In this document: one piece after another, positions 17,933 through 26,579 of the stretch
Position numbering within the stretch: position 1 is the first letter of the stretch
Layout of the letters: the number at the start of each line of letters is the position of its first letter
Assembly: GCA_036489755.1 (NCBI GenBank)
Contig: DASXFD010000093.1
Span: 124,001 to 188,000 of the forward strand
DNA: 64,000 nucleotides
From: JABFXX01 sp036489755
Lineage (GTDB): Bacteria; Myxococcota_A; Polyangia; Haliangiales; Haliangiaceae
Direction: 5' to 3'
Translations under genes and position numbers: made by a program
Notes under the pieces: model-generated
The model's database searches: none
The model's input: only the letters and a program-made list of their open reading frames with translations
What the model was told of the DNA's origin: nothing

Positions 17933-18667
17933 ATGAGGTTTGTCATGCGCGGCTTGCCGCTCGTGTTGCTCGCTATCGCCTCGTGCACGACCGAGGTCGA
18001 CGACACGTTGCCGCCGCCGGCTCCGCCGCCGCTCTCCGAGGCGGCGCTGTCGAGCCCCGAGCTCTCGGCCTACAACTACTTCGTCGCCAAGGGGCTCACG
18101 GCCGACCAATCGGCCGGCATCGTCGGCAACCTGATGCAGGAATCGAACGTGATCGCGACCGCCGTCGAGTACGACGGTGGCCCCGGTCGCGGCATCGCGC
18201 AGTGGTCGGTCGGCGGCCGCTGGGATACGTCGAGCAAGGACAACGTCGTCTGGTACGCGAACGCCAACGGCGGCGACGAGTGGTCGCTCGACACGCAGCT
18301 CGACTTCGTCTGGTACGAGCTGACGTCGATCGGCTACGGCTACAGCACGCTCGAAGCATCGACGACCGTCAGCGCGGCGACGATCGCGTTCGAGGACAAG
18401 TACGAGATCTGCGGCGACTGCGAGCAAACGCAGCGCATCGACTACGCCGAAGAAGTGCTCGCCGATGCCGGCTCGAGCGGCGGTGGCGGTGGCGGCGGCA
18501 GCGGCAACAGCCCGGCCGGCTGCTACTCCGACACGCTCGGCCAGCAGATGCCGGCGAACGCGTGCGTGCAGAGCAAGTTCGACAACGACTGGTACCAGTG
18601 CGACAACGGCTCGTGGGTCGATCGGTGGTCGGATCCGACGGCGTGCGACGGCGTCTATCCACTATAG
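17933..18667 (+). CDS. Lipoprotein with phage-tail-lysozyme-like domain
   Basis: This 244-residue predicted lipoprotein has signal peptide LPLVLLAIASC. Residues 45-165 resemble the phage tail lysozyme family (PF18013), whose opening reads AYNYFVAKGLTADQSAGIVG followed by NLMQESN, with the Glu of QES as candidate catalytic acid. A Gly-rich linker (GGGGGGGSG, about residue 180) leads to a Cys-containing C-terminal module of about 55 residues that ends CDGVYPL, perhaps a disulfide-stabilised binding domain. It could cleave peptidoglycan, either its own or that of prey. No phage genes are nearby, so a domesticated role is more likely than a prophage. ATG 17945 is an alternative start. Confidence 0.7.
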   Translation: MRFVMRGLPLVLLAIASCTTEVDDTLPPPAPPPLSEAALSSPELSAYNYFVAKGLTADQSAGIVGNLMQESNVIATAVEYDGGPGRGIAQWSVGGRWDTSSKDNVVWYANANGGDEWSLDTQLDFVWYELTSIGYGYSTLEASTTVSAATIAFEDKYEICGDCEQTQRIDYAEEVLADAGSSGGGGGGGSGNSPAGCYSDTLGQQMPANACVQSKFDNDWYQCDNGSWVDRWSDPTACDGVYPL

Positions 18668-18713
18668 GGTTGGCCGCTGTAGCTGCGATGGCGGTGTGTG
18701 TTAGACACGCCGC

Positions 18714-19901
18714 ATGTCCAAGGTCCTGATCATCGGAGCCGGTGGCGTCGGCGGCGTGGTCGCGCACAAGGCGGCGATGGAGAAGCAGGTCTTCTCCGAC
18801 GTCGTGCTCGCGAGCCGCACGAAGAGCAAGTGCGACGCGCTCGCGGCCGAGATCGAGAAGATGCACGGCCGCAAGATCCGCACCGCGCAGGTCGATGCGG
18901 ACGACGTGCCGCAGCTCGCGCGGCTGCTCAAGGACGAGAAGCCGGCGGTCGTCATCAACGTCGCGCTGCCGTATCAAGACCTCCACATCATGGACGCGTG
19001 CCTCGAGGCCGGCGTCGACTACCTCGACACCGCGAACTACGAACCGCTCGACGTCGCAAAGTTCGAATACAAGTGGCAGTGGGCGTACCAAGACCGCTTT
19101 CAGAAGGCGGGCCGCATGGCGCTACTCGGCTCCGGCTTCGATCCGGGTATGACCAACGTCTTCTGCGCGTACGTGCAGAAGCATTTGCTCGACGAGATCC
19201 ACAACGTCGACATCGTCGACTGCAACGCCGGCAACCACGGCAAAGCCTTCGCGACGAACTTCAACCCCGAGATCAACATCCGCGAGGTCACCGCACGTGG
19301 CCGCTACTGGGAGCACGGCGAGTGGAAAGAAACCGCGCCGCTCAGCGTGTCGCGGATCTTCGATTATCCCGGCGTCGGCGAAAAGAAGAGCTTCTTGCTC
19401 TATCACGAGGAGCTCGAGTCGCTCGTGAAGAACATCAAGGGGCTCAAGCGCATCCGGTTCTGGATGACGTTCGGCGAGGCGTATCTCAAGCACCTCGAGG
19501 TGCTCGGCAACGTCGGCATGACGCGCATCGATCCCGTCGAGTTCAACGGGCAGAAGATCGTGCCCATCCAGTTTCTGCGCGCGCTGCTGCCCGACCCGGC
19601 GTCGCTCGCGACGAACTACACCGGCAAGACGTCGATCGGCTGCTTGTGCGAGGGCGTCAAGGACGGCAAGCCGAAGCGCTACTTCATCTACAACATCTGC
19701 GACCACGCCGAGACGTACAAGGAAGTCCGCGCGCAGGCCGTGTCGTACACGACCGGCGTGCCGGCGGTGACGGGCGCCGTGATGATGGCGACGAAGCAGT
19801 GGAAGGGCCACGGCGTGTTCAACATCGAGACGCTCGATCCCGATCCGTTCCTGGCCGACGTCGCGAAGCGCGGCCTGCCCTGGCACGTCGAGGAGCGGTG
19901 A
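18714..19901 (+). CDS. Carboxynorspermidine/carboxyspermidine synthase (saccharopine-dehydrogenase fold)
   Basis: This NADPH-dependent enzyme condenses aspartate-semialdehyde with a diamine to give carboxyspermidine or carboxynorspermidine. The 395-residue protein starts with a Rossmann motif (VLIIGAGGVGGVVAHKAA) and continues with saccharopine-dehydrogenase-like blocks (LLGSGFDPGMTNVF, NPEINIREV). Assignment to the polyamine branch rather than lysine metabolism rests on the downstream nspC-type decarboxylase in the same operon. The stop codon overlaps the GTG of the next gene (GTGA), indicating translational coupling. A TAGACA hexamer lies 6 nt before the ATG. Confidence 0.88.
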   Translation: MSKVLIIGAGGVGGVVAHKAAMEKQVFSDVVLASRTKSKCDALAAEIEKMHGRKIRTAQVDADDVPQLARLLKDEKPAVVINVALPYQDLHIMDACLEAGVDYLDTANYEPLDVAKFEYKWQWAYQDRFQKAGRMALLGSGFDPGMTNVFCAYVQKHLLDEIHNVDIVDCNAGNHGKAFATNFNPEINIREVTARGRYWEHGEWKETAPLSVSRIFDYPGVGEKKSFLLYHEELESLVKNIKGLKRIRFWMTFGEAYLKHLEVLGNVGMTRIDPVEFNGQKIVPIQFLRALLPDPASLATNYTGKTSIGCLCEGVKDGKPKRYFIYNICDHAETYKEVRAQAVSYTTGVPAVTGAVMMATKQWKGHGVFNIETLDPDPFLADVAKRGLPWHVEER

Positions 19902-20489
19902 CCACGTCGGACGACTTCGAGATCATCGAGACGCCGGCGCCAAAGCTCCATCTCGACGAGGAGCACGGCGATCCGTATCGCGATCCCGATCCGCCGTTGC
20001 CGGCGCTGCGCCCTGGAATCACGATCCGCTGGAAGGACGACAAGCTCATCCTTCGGGTCGGGATCGTGATGTTCGTCGGGGTGTGGTCGATCGCGATCGT
20101 GGTTGCGTGGACGCTGCTGCTTTGCGGGTACGCTCTCGACCTCGTGCCACTGCTCGGCTGCACGCTCGCCGCCATCGCGATTGCGTGGTTCGGTCGGTTC
20201 CTGTGGCGCGACAGGCACTGGGTCCGAGCCGACCACCGCGGCCTGCACTGGGACGCCGTGGCTTGGACCTCGCGCGTGATCGAGGAGCATCTGCCGACCG
20301 CCGAGATCGCGGAGCTGATCATCTGCGACGAGACCGGGACAGATCCCGACACGGTCGCGTTCCCCGACCACGTGCTCTATGTCCGCGATCGCCGCGGCCG
20401 TACTCGTGCGATCGCAGACTTCGACGATCCCGAGCGGGCGCACTGGCTTCAGACGCGGGTGGAGCACCATCTCGGCATCGAGGACGTAC

Positions 20490-20497
<8 letters not shown>
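19898..20497 (+). CDS. Two-helix membrane protein inside the carboxynorspermidine operon
   Basis: I do not recognise this 199-residue family. An acidic N-terminal segment of about 50 residues precedes two adjacent membrane helices (about 52-75 and 78-100: IVMFVGVWSIAIVVAWTLLL and LLGCTLAAIAIAWFG). A soluble C-terminal domain of roughly 95 residues contains beta-like stretches (VLYVRDRRGRTRAIADF) and resembles bacterial PH-like domains, as a guess only. It begins at GTG 19898 overlapping the upstream stop and overlaps nspC by 8 nt, so it is translated with both enzymes. Position suggests a link to polyamine production or handling, but no transporter signature is visible. Confidence 0.7.
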
Positions 20498-21647
<1,150 letters not shown>

Positions 21648-21899
21648 CTAGTACGCCGGCGTCGGCATGATGATCGGCGCCCACAAATCGTAGAGCGTGA
21701 AGCTTCGGACCGTGCCGACCGCGCCCTCGCCGAGCGACGGGGCGACCGACTTGTGATCGGCACGTGCCTGCGAGTACGACTGGTACCCGTCCCAGAGGCT
21801 CGTGCCCGCGTCGAGGATCGGCCCGCCGACCTTCAGCACTTTGCCGGCGACACCGCCGCCGCAGACGTCTTCGAGCTGAGTTACGTCGAGCCCGACCAT
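21648..21899 (-). CDS. Small protein with double-glycine leader (peptide B)
   Basis: This 83-residue product begins MVGLDVTQLEDVCGG, which fits the double-glycine leader of class II bacteriocins/microcins (acidic leader, hydrophobic residues at -12, -7 and -4, GG at -2/-1). The remaining roughly 68 residues are Gly/Ala-rich with an amphipathic character (KVLKVGGPILDAGTSLWDGY) and end in a hydrophobic MPTPAY. It lies 2 nt behind peptide A, so the two are co-transcribed. No dedicated peptidase-ABC transporter, immunity protein or modification enzyme is recognisable in the window. An exported antimicrobial, a signal, or a substrate of a distant transporter are all possible. Confidence 0.6.
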   Translation of the reverse strand: MVGLDVTQLEDVCGGGVAGKVLKVGGPILDAGTSLWDGYQSYSQARADHKSVAPSLGEGAVGTVRSFTLYDLWAPIIMPTPAY

Positions 21900-21901
21900 G
21901 A

Positions 21902-22141
21902 TCAGTCTCCCGTGATGGGAATGAAGCTGCTCGCGGGCGCGCCGAAGTCGCCGGTGGCGACGCGCGGGACGACGCCTTTGGTCGCGGCCTTGTCCTCGAA
22001 CTTGCTCACCTGCTTGTCGAGCTTGCCGATCTGCTTCTTCGTCAAGTCGAGCTTGCCGATGCGCGAGACGAGGTCCTCGATCAGCGTGACGCGGTTGCCG
22101 CCGCTGATGCCGGAGAGCGCTTTGTCATCGATCGTGCCCAT
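21902..22141 (-). CDS. Small protein with double-glycine leader (peptide A)
   Basis: This 79-residue product begins MGTIDDKALSGISGGN, a close match to the LSxIxGG double-glycine leader consensus cleaved by peptidase-C39-containing ABC exporters. After GG the core is charged and helical (EDLVSRIGKLDLTKKQIGK) and ends with FIPITGD. A Shine-Dalgarno-like AAGGAA lies 7 nt before the ATG. A longer in-frame start exists at 22273 but lacks support. It is the first gene of a two-gene unit with peptide B. The short length, the leaders and the tight coupling suggest a two-peptide bacteriocin-like pair. This is a motif-based inference. Confidence 0.6.
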   Translation of the reverse strand: MGTIDDKALSGISGGNRVTLIEDLVSRIGKLDLTKKQIGKLDKQVSKFEDKAATKGVVPRVATGDFGAPASSFIPITGD

Positions 22142-22295
22142 GGCGTGTTCCTTGTTGAAGATGCACGCCCTCAGTGCAGCGCCGGTGCCAGCGCGATCGT
22201 GTGCACCGCGGTCGGCAGAGTGCGTGCCGAGGGACGCGATCGATCCGACGTCGACGCCCGATCGAGCAGTCAAACGTCAGCCCGCTCACGCGCGA

Positions 22296-22318
22296 CTGGC
22301 GACAAGCCTGGTCGCCAG
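22296..22318 (-). terminator. Hairpin just after the gor stop codon
   Basis: Perfect 8-bp arms CTGGCGAC/GTCGCCAG with a 7-nt loop lie 1 nt beyond the gor stop on the minus strand. No T-run follows, so termination would need Rho or the hairpin may only protect the mRNA end. Confidence 0.3.
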
Positions 22319-22319
22319 G

Positions 22320-23597
22320 CTAGCGCAGCAACACGAGCTCTTCGGCCGTCGTCGGATGAAGCGCGAATGTGCGATCGAAGTCGGCCTTCGTCGCGCACAT
22401 CGTGACCGCGATCGCCGCGGCCTGGATGATCTCCGGCGTGTCGGGGCCGACCATGTGCACGCCGAGCACGCGATCGCTATGGCGATCGACGACGAGCTTC
22501 ACGAGCACGTACTCGTCGCGGCCCGACAGCGCGTAGCGCATCGGCCGGAACCGCGCGCGATAGACGACGATGTCGTGGCCCGCGCGCGTCGCGCCGGGCT
22601 CGGTGAAGCCGACGCTCGCCGCCGGCGGCTGCGCGAACACCGCGGTCGGGATCGCGTGATAGACGAGCTTCGTCGGCTTGTTGCCGAACAGCGTATCGGC
22701 GACGGCCTGGCCCTCGCGAATCGCGACCGGCGTCAGCGCGACGCGGCCGGTGACATCGCCGATCGCGTAGATGCTCGGCACCGACGACTTCGACCATTCG
22801 TCGACGACGATCGCGCCGAGCTCGTCGATTTTCACGCCGATCCGGTCGAGCCCGAAGCCGCTCGAATTCGGCGAGCGGCCGATCGCCGCCATCGCGACGT
22901 CGTGCGGAACATCGGCGAGCGAGCCTTGATCCTTGACGACGATGCCGGCGCGCTCGAGCCCGCGCTCGATCTCGGCGACGAGATCCGGATCGAACCCGCG
23001 CAGGAGCTGGCCGCGGTGCACGAGCGTGACCTCGGAGCCGAACCCGCGGAAGATGTGCGCGAACTCGATCCCGATGTAGCCGGCGCCGAGAATCGCGACG
23101 CGGCGCGGCAACTCGGGCAAGTGAAACGCGTCGTCAGAGGTGATCCATTTGTCGCCGGGAGGCACGCGCGGCGCGCTGCCTGTCGCGATCAAGATGTTCG
23201 CCGCAGTGAGTCGATCTCCGTTCACTTCGATCGCGTGATCGTCGACGACGCGCGCGTAGCCGTGAATGACGCGCGCGCCCTTGCTCTGGAGCAGCTCGAC
23301 GTAGATCGCCTCGAGACGCGCGATCTCCTTGTCTTTGGCCGCGATGAACGTCCTCCAATCGAAGCTCGCGGTGGGGATGGTCCAGCCCTGGCCGCGCGCA
23401 TCGAGGAGCATTCGGCTGACCTCGCTCGCGTACACCATCAGCTTCTTCGGCACACAGCCGCGGATCACGCACGTGCCACCCCAACGGCTGGATTCGGCGA
23501 TCGCGACGCGGGCACCATGCCCCGCGGCCACGCGAGCCGCACGCACACCTCCACTGCCACCACCGATCACGAAAAGGTCGAGCTCGAACTCCGCCAT
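22320..23597 (-). CDS. gor: Glutathione-disulfide reductase-type flavoprotein
   Basis: This 425-residue FAD/NADPH disulfide oxidoreductase is expected to reduce GSSG to GSH in the cytoplasm. It has the FAD-binding IGGGSGGVRAARVAA at the N-terminus, the redox-active disulfide in GTCVIRGCVPKKLMVYAS (the classical glutathione reductase form, not the lipoamide dehydrogenase form), the NAD(P) motif LGAGYIGIEFAHI and the C-terminal HPTTAEELVLLR. ATG 23597 gives the standard start, with a TACACT hexamer 7 nt upstream. The divergent copper monooxygenase-like gene shares the 37-nt gap. Related mycothione or trypanothione reductases are less likely given the GCVPKK signature. Confidence 0.9.
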   Translation of the reverse strand: MAEFELDLFVIGGGSGGVRAARVAAGHGARVAIAESSRWGGTCVIRGCVPKKLMVYASEVSRMLLDARGQGWTIPTASFDWRTFIAAKDKEIARLEAIYVELLQSKGARVIHGYARVVDDHAIEVNGDRLTAANILIATGSAPRVPPGDKWITSDDAFHLPELPRRVAILGAGYIGIEFAHIFRGFGSEVTLVHRGQLLRGFDPDLVAEIERGLERAGIVVKDQGSLADVPHDVAMAAIGRSPNSSGFGLDRIGVKIDELGAIVVDEWSKSSVPSIYAIGDVTGRVALTPVAIREGQAVADTLFGNKPTKLVYHAIPTAVFAQPPAASVGFTEPGATRAGHDIVVYRARFRPMRYALSGRDEYVLVKLVVDRHSDRVLGVHMVGPDTPEIIQAAAIAVTMCATKADFDRTFALHPTTAEELVLLR

Positions 23598-23604
23598 CGC
23601 GTGC

Positions 23605-23624
23605 AGTGTATCCGGTGTTAGGCT
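23605..23624. promoter_or_regulatory. Overlapping divergent -10-like elements (gor / 23635 gene)
   Basis: On the minus strand TACACT (23605-23610) lies 7 nt before gor. On the plus strand TAGGCT (23619-23624) lies 10 nt before ATG 23635. The whole divergent gap is only 37 nt, so the two promoters cannot both have separate -35 regions outside the opposing transcripts. Confidence 0.45.
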
Positions 23625-23634
23625 CGCGCTCGCC

Positions 23635-24630
23635 ATGCGCACCTACCTCCTCGCTTTGCTATCGGTGTTGGTCGTCGCGGCCTGTCACAAGGCAACCACG
23701 ACGGGAGACGATGACGACGATCAGATGATGGGAGGCGCCGACGCGAATCCGCTCGGCACACCTGCGTGGACGGTGCAGAGCACCGATGTGATGATCAACG
23801 CCGGCCAAGAAATCACGGAGTGCTACTACTTCCACACGCCGAACACGACGAACGACCTCGTGACCGCGTGGTCGTCGCACATCACGCCGGGCAGCCACCA
23901 CATGATCATGTTCTGGGGCTCGTCGGATCAGCCGGCCGACGGCACGATCGACGAGAACTGCGGGCTCGGCGGCGGCAGCACGTCGATTCCGGTCTGGGTC
24001 TACGCGACGCAGACGCCCGACGAGATGCTGCAGATCCCGACCGACGACGGCACCGGCACGCCGCTCGCGCAGCCGGTCCCGGCGAATCAGCCCGCCGTGT
24101 TCCAGATGCACTATCTCAACGAGAGCGACTCGGCGCTCATGGCGCACGTCGAGATCAGCGCGTACACGCTGCCCGCCGGCTCGAAGTACACCGAGACCGA
24201 CGCGTACGTGACGTACAACGCGAACATCTCGATCCCGCCCGAAGCCGTCGGCACCGTCGCAACCGACACGTGCACGACGCCGACCGGCGCGAGCTTCTGG
24301 ACGGTGTCGACGCACTCGCACAAGCAGTCCGTCGAGACCGACATCAAGGATGACACCGGAGCGATGATCTTCCAGAGCACGGACTGGCAGCATCCGGGGA
24401 CCACGAACTGGGACACGAAACCGTTCTATCAATTCCCGAACAACAGCCTCACCATCGACTGCACGTACGACAACAACGATCCCAGCGATCCGAACTCGAC
24501 GACCACGATCCACGACGGCCAGAGCGCGCAGACCAACGAGATGTGTATGGCGACCGGCTACTACTTCCCGGCGACCGGCGCGCAGTTCTGCTACTGCCCC
24601 CCCGAGGGCTGCTTCGTCGGCTCGCTGTAG
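23635..24630 (+). CDS. PHM-like copper type II monooxygenase lipoprotein
   Basis: This 331-residue predicted lipoprotein (lipid Cys17 in VLVVAACHK, then an Asp-run spacer) resembles the catalytic core of copper type II, ascorbate-dependent monooxygenases (PHM/DBH family). All six copper ligands have plausible counterparts in the right order. His88-His89 (GSHHMIMFW) and His159 (FQMHYLN) match the first copper site. His227 and His229 (STHSHKQ) plus a Met near 303-305 (NEMCMATGYY) match the second. Several Cys suggest disulfides after export. The substrate is unknown. It is a stand-alone gene divergent from gor and convergent, with zero gap, on the next gene. Confidence 0.75.
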   Translation: MRTYLLALLSVLVVAACHKATTTGDDDDDQMMGGADANPLGTPAWTVQSTDVMINAGQEITECYYFHTPNTTNDLVTAWSSHITPGSHHMIMFWGSSDQPADGTIDENCGLGGGSTSIPVWVYATQTPDEMLQIPTDDGTGTPLAQPVPANQPAVFQMHYLNESDSALMAHVEISAYTLPAGSKYTETDAYVTYNANISIPPEAVGTVATDTCTTPTGASFWTVSTHSHKQSVETDIKDDTGAMIFQSTDWQHPGTTNWDTKPFYQFPNNSLTIDCTYDNNDPSDPNSTTTIHDGQSAQTNEMCMATGYYFPATGAQFCYCPPEGCFVGSL

Positions 24631-24930
24631 TCAGTCGTCGTCGATCTCGATCGTGATCTCTTCGGTCGTGGCCGGCTCGTCGGCGGATGGCGCGGTCACC
24701 GGCGTGGTCGCCGCAGGCGCTTCGGGCTTCGCGGCCGGCGTTTCGACGGTCGGCTCCGGCGTTGCCGTGGCCTCGTCGTGATGCTCGGGCTCCGACAGCT
24801 CGTGCGCCGACGGGCGCGGCGCGAGGCTCTCGCCGCCGTCTTCGCCCGACGCGCTCGACTTCGGCCACGCCGGACCGCGAGTCGTCGTTGCGCACCCGGC
24901 GAACGCGATCACGAGCAGCAGGACCCGCAT
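24631..24930 (-). CDS. Small Pro/Ala/Glu-rich lipoprotein
   Basis: This 99-residue protein has lipoprotein signal MRVLLLVIAFAGCATT. The remainder is low-complexity Ala, Pro, Glu and Thr with an acidic end (EEITIEIDDD) and no predicted fold, so it is probably an extended spacer or structural lipoprotein. The ATG at 24930 is supported by a TACGCT hexamer 7 nt upstream. It diverges from the peroxiredoxin gene across 34 nt. Confidence 0.6.
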   Translation of the reverse strand: MRVLLLVIAFAGCATTTRGPAWPKSSASGEDGGESLAPRPSAHELSEPEHHDEATATPEPTVETPAAKPEAPAATTPVTAPSADEPATTEEITIEIDDD

Positions 24931-24964
24931 CAGCACCAGCGTAGCACGTGGTATCACCGCGACC

Positions 24965-25429
24965 ATGATCGCCGTTGGCAAGAAGGCCCCTGCATTCGCG
25001 CTCGAATCGTCGGAGGGCGGCAAGGTAAAGCTCTCCGATTTCGCCGGATCGCCGGTCGTCGTGTACTTCTACCCGCGCGACAACACGCCGGGCTGCACCG
25101 TCGAGGCGGAAGGCTTTCGCGACGCGCATGCGAAGCTCGAGAAGCTCGGCGTCGCGATCGTCGGCGTGAGCAAAGATTCGATCGCGTCGCACTGCAAGTT
25201 CCGCGACAAGTTCAAGCTCAACTTTCCGCTGCTCTCGGATCCCGACGGCAAGATGCTCGAGGCGTACGGTGCGTGGGGCGACAAGACGATGTACGGCAAG
25301 AAGATGAAGGGCATCATCCGGTCGACCGTGCTGATCGACGGCGACGGCAAGGTCGTACAGCACTGGCCGAAGGTCAGCGTGAAGGGCCACGTCGACGAGG
25401 TGCTCGCCGCCGCCCAAGCGCTGAGCTGA
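24965..25429 (+). CDS. bcp: Peroxiredoxin, BCP/PrxQ type
   Basis: This 154-residue thiol peroxidase reduces hydroperoxides in the cytoplasm. The peroxidatic Cys lies in YPRDNTPGCTVEAEGFRD near residue 45. Many BCP proteins have a resolving Cys five residues later (GCTxxAC). Here that position is Glu, so the enzyme is either 1-Cys or uses a more distant Cys such as the one in SHCKFRDKF. The rest matches the family (VVYFYPRD, FPLLSDPDGKMLEAYGAW, IRSTVLIDGDG). A TATCAC hexamer lies 7 nt upstream. Its 3' end overlaps the convergent pepsin-like gene by 56 nt. Confidence 0.92.
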   Translation: MIAVGKKAPAFALESSEGGKVKLSDFAGSPVVVYFYPRDNTPGCTVEAEGFRDAHAKLEKLGVAIVGVSKDSIASHCKFRDKFKLNFPLLSDPDGKMLEAYGAWGDKTMYGKKMKGIIRSTVLIDGDGKVVQHWPKVSVKGHVDEVLAAAQALS

Positions 25430-26567
25430 CGTCCGAGCCGCAGCCGGCAGCCGGCGCGAAGCCGACCTGCGAGTGCGCGGCGTCGATGACCGTCACGAAG
25501 CCGCGCATGAACGCGTTGCCGAGCACGGTCGTGGCGCTATCGCCGCTGCCGCCGTCGCCGACGCCGAGGCACAGCTGGCCCGTGCCGCTGTCGTCGAGGT
25601 ACGACCGCGTCGGCGGCGCCATCACGGTGAACGTGCCGCTGCTCGCCGGGAAGCTCATGGTCAGCGCCGGCAGCATCGCGTCGAGCTGCGCGTCGGTGAC
25701 GGCACCGATGTCGATGCACGACTGCGCCACGCTCGGCGTGAACGTCTGGCCCGGAAACAGCGTGGTCATCGCGGGCAACGCGTCGACCGCCGCGATGAAC
25801 GCGTCGTACGCCTCGGTCGGGATGACGAGGTCGGTCGTGCCGGTATCGACGAACGCGGTCGCGTAGGTCGATGCGCCGAAGCCGAGGCTCGTGCCACCGA
25901 GCCCGATGTCGTCGATCGCGACGTCGTAGTACGGCGCCGAGTCGGTCGGCGCGATCAGCGGCGTGAACATCGGCGCGCTCGCCGCGGCCGTCGTGTCGTA
26001 GTCGCCGAGCCACATCGTGCCGGCGCTGCCGCACAGCTCGAACGCGAGCTGGCTCGGGCCGTCACTTTCGGTGACGGTCTGCGGATACGACGTCGTGTCG
26101 TCGAGCAACGTCTCGGGCGTGCCGAGGCCGAGGATGCCCTGCGTCGTGTTGTCCTTGAAGAAGAAGATCTCGACCGTGATCGCGGCCAGCTCGAGCGGCA
26201 CGGCCGGCGAGCCACTGCCGAGCCCGACCTGGTCGACGTAGATCTCGCCGGTCCATTGCGTGCCGTCGGCGTACGTCGCCGTCGCGTGATGGCCGGTGTC
26301 CTTCGCGCTGCCGCCTGGCGTGTAGAGCGGCGACACGATCTGGCTGCACTCCGAGCAGCTCGCGTCGGCGACGGCCGTCGTCGTCGAGCCGGTATCGACG
26401 AGCATCGCGAACGTCTGCGAGCCGATCTGAGCGTTCGCCGCGTACCCGCCCGGCACGTGAACGAGCGCGACCGCGGTCGAGCTCGGCCAGTCGAGGTGCG
26501 GAACGTCGGGCGCGTCGCCGCTGCACGCGCCTCCTACGAGGATGATGACGAGCCACCGCCGAAACAT
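25374..26567 (-). CDS. Pepsin-type (A1) aspartic protease, lipoprotein
   Basis: This 397-residue protein has the two-lobed pepsin signature. Active-site motifs are AMLVDTGSTTTAV (Asp58) and ATAFVDTGTTDLVIP (Asp241), spaced as in pepsins. Supporting motifs include a flap-like YADGTQWTG and the LGLGTPETLL segment. A lipoprotein signal (LVIILVGGACSG) places it at the cell surface or periplasm. A1 proteases are rare in bacteria, the known examples being shewasin-type enzymes, so an intact catalytic pair is notable. A TACGAT hexamer lies 6 nt before the ATG. The basic C-terminal tail overlaps the peroxiredoxin gene. The distance to the regulator gene stop is 12 nt. Confidence 0.85.
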   Translation of the reverse strand: MFRRWLVIILVGGACSGDAPDVPHLDWPSSTAVALVHVPGGYAANAQIGSQTFAMLVDTGSTTTAVADASCSECSQIVSPLYTPGGSAKDTGHHATATYADGTQWTGEIYVDQVGLGSGSPAVPLELAAITVEIFFFKDNTTQGILGLGTPETLLDDTTSYPQTVTESDGPSQLAFELCGSAGTMWLGDYDTTAAASAPMFTPLIAPTDSAPYYDVAIDDIGLGGTSLGFGASTYATAFVDTGTTDLVIPTEAYDAFIAAVDALPAMTTLFPGQTFTPSVAQSCIDIGAVTDAQLDAMLPALTMSFPASSGTFTVMAPPTRSYLDDSGTGQLCLGVGDGGSGDSATTVLGNAFMRGFVTVIDAAHSQVGFAPAAGCGSDVSSALGRRRAPRRRGPSR

Positions 26568-26573
26568 CCGCGC

Positions 26574-26579
26574 ATCGTA
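26574..26579 (-). promoter_or_regulatory. TACGAT -10-like hexamer, 6 nt before ATG 26567
   Basis: The hexamer sits between the upstream response-regulator stop codon (26580-26582) and the pepsin-like gene, which indicates an independent promoter. Confidence 0.45.

Noticed and set aside
17933..18667. Prophage remnant indicated by the tail-lysozyme-like gene
   Set aside because: Neighbouring genes are chromosomal (CHAD, carboxynorspermidine synthase), and no phage structural genes or attachment sites are seen.
22296..22318. Hairpin after gor as a full intrinsic terminator
   Set aside because: It has a good 8-bp stem but no following T-run on the minus strand, so only a low-confidence entry is kept.
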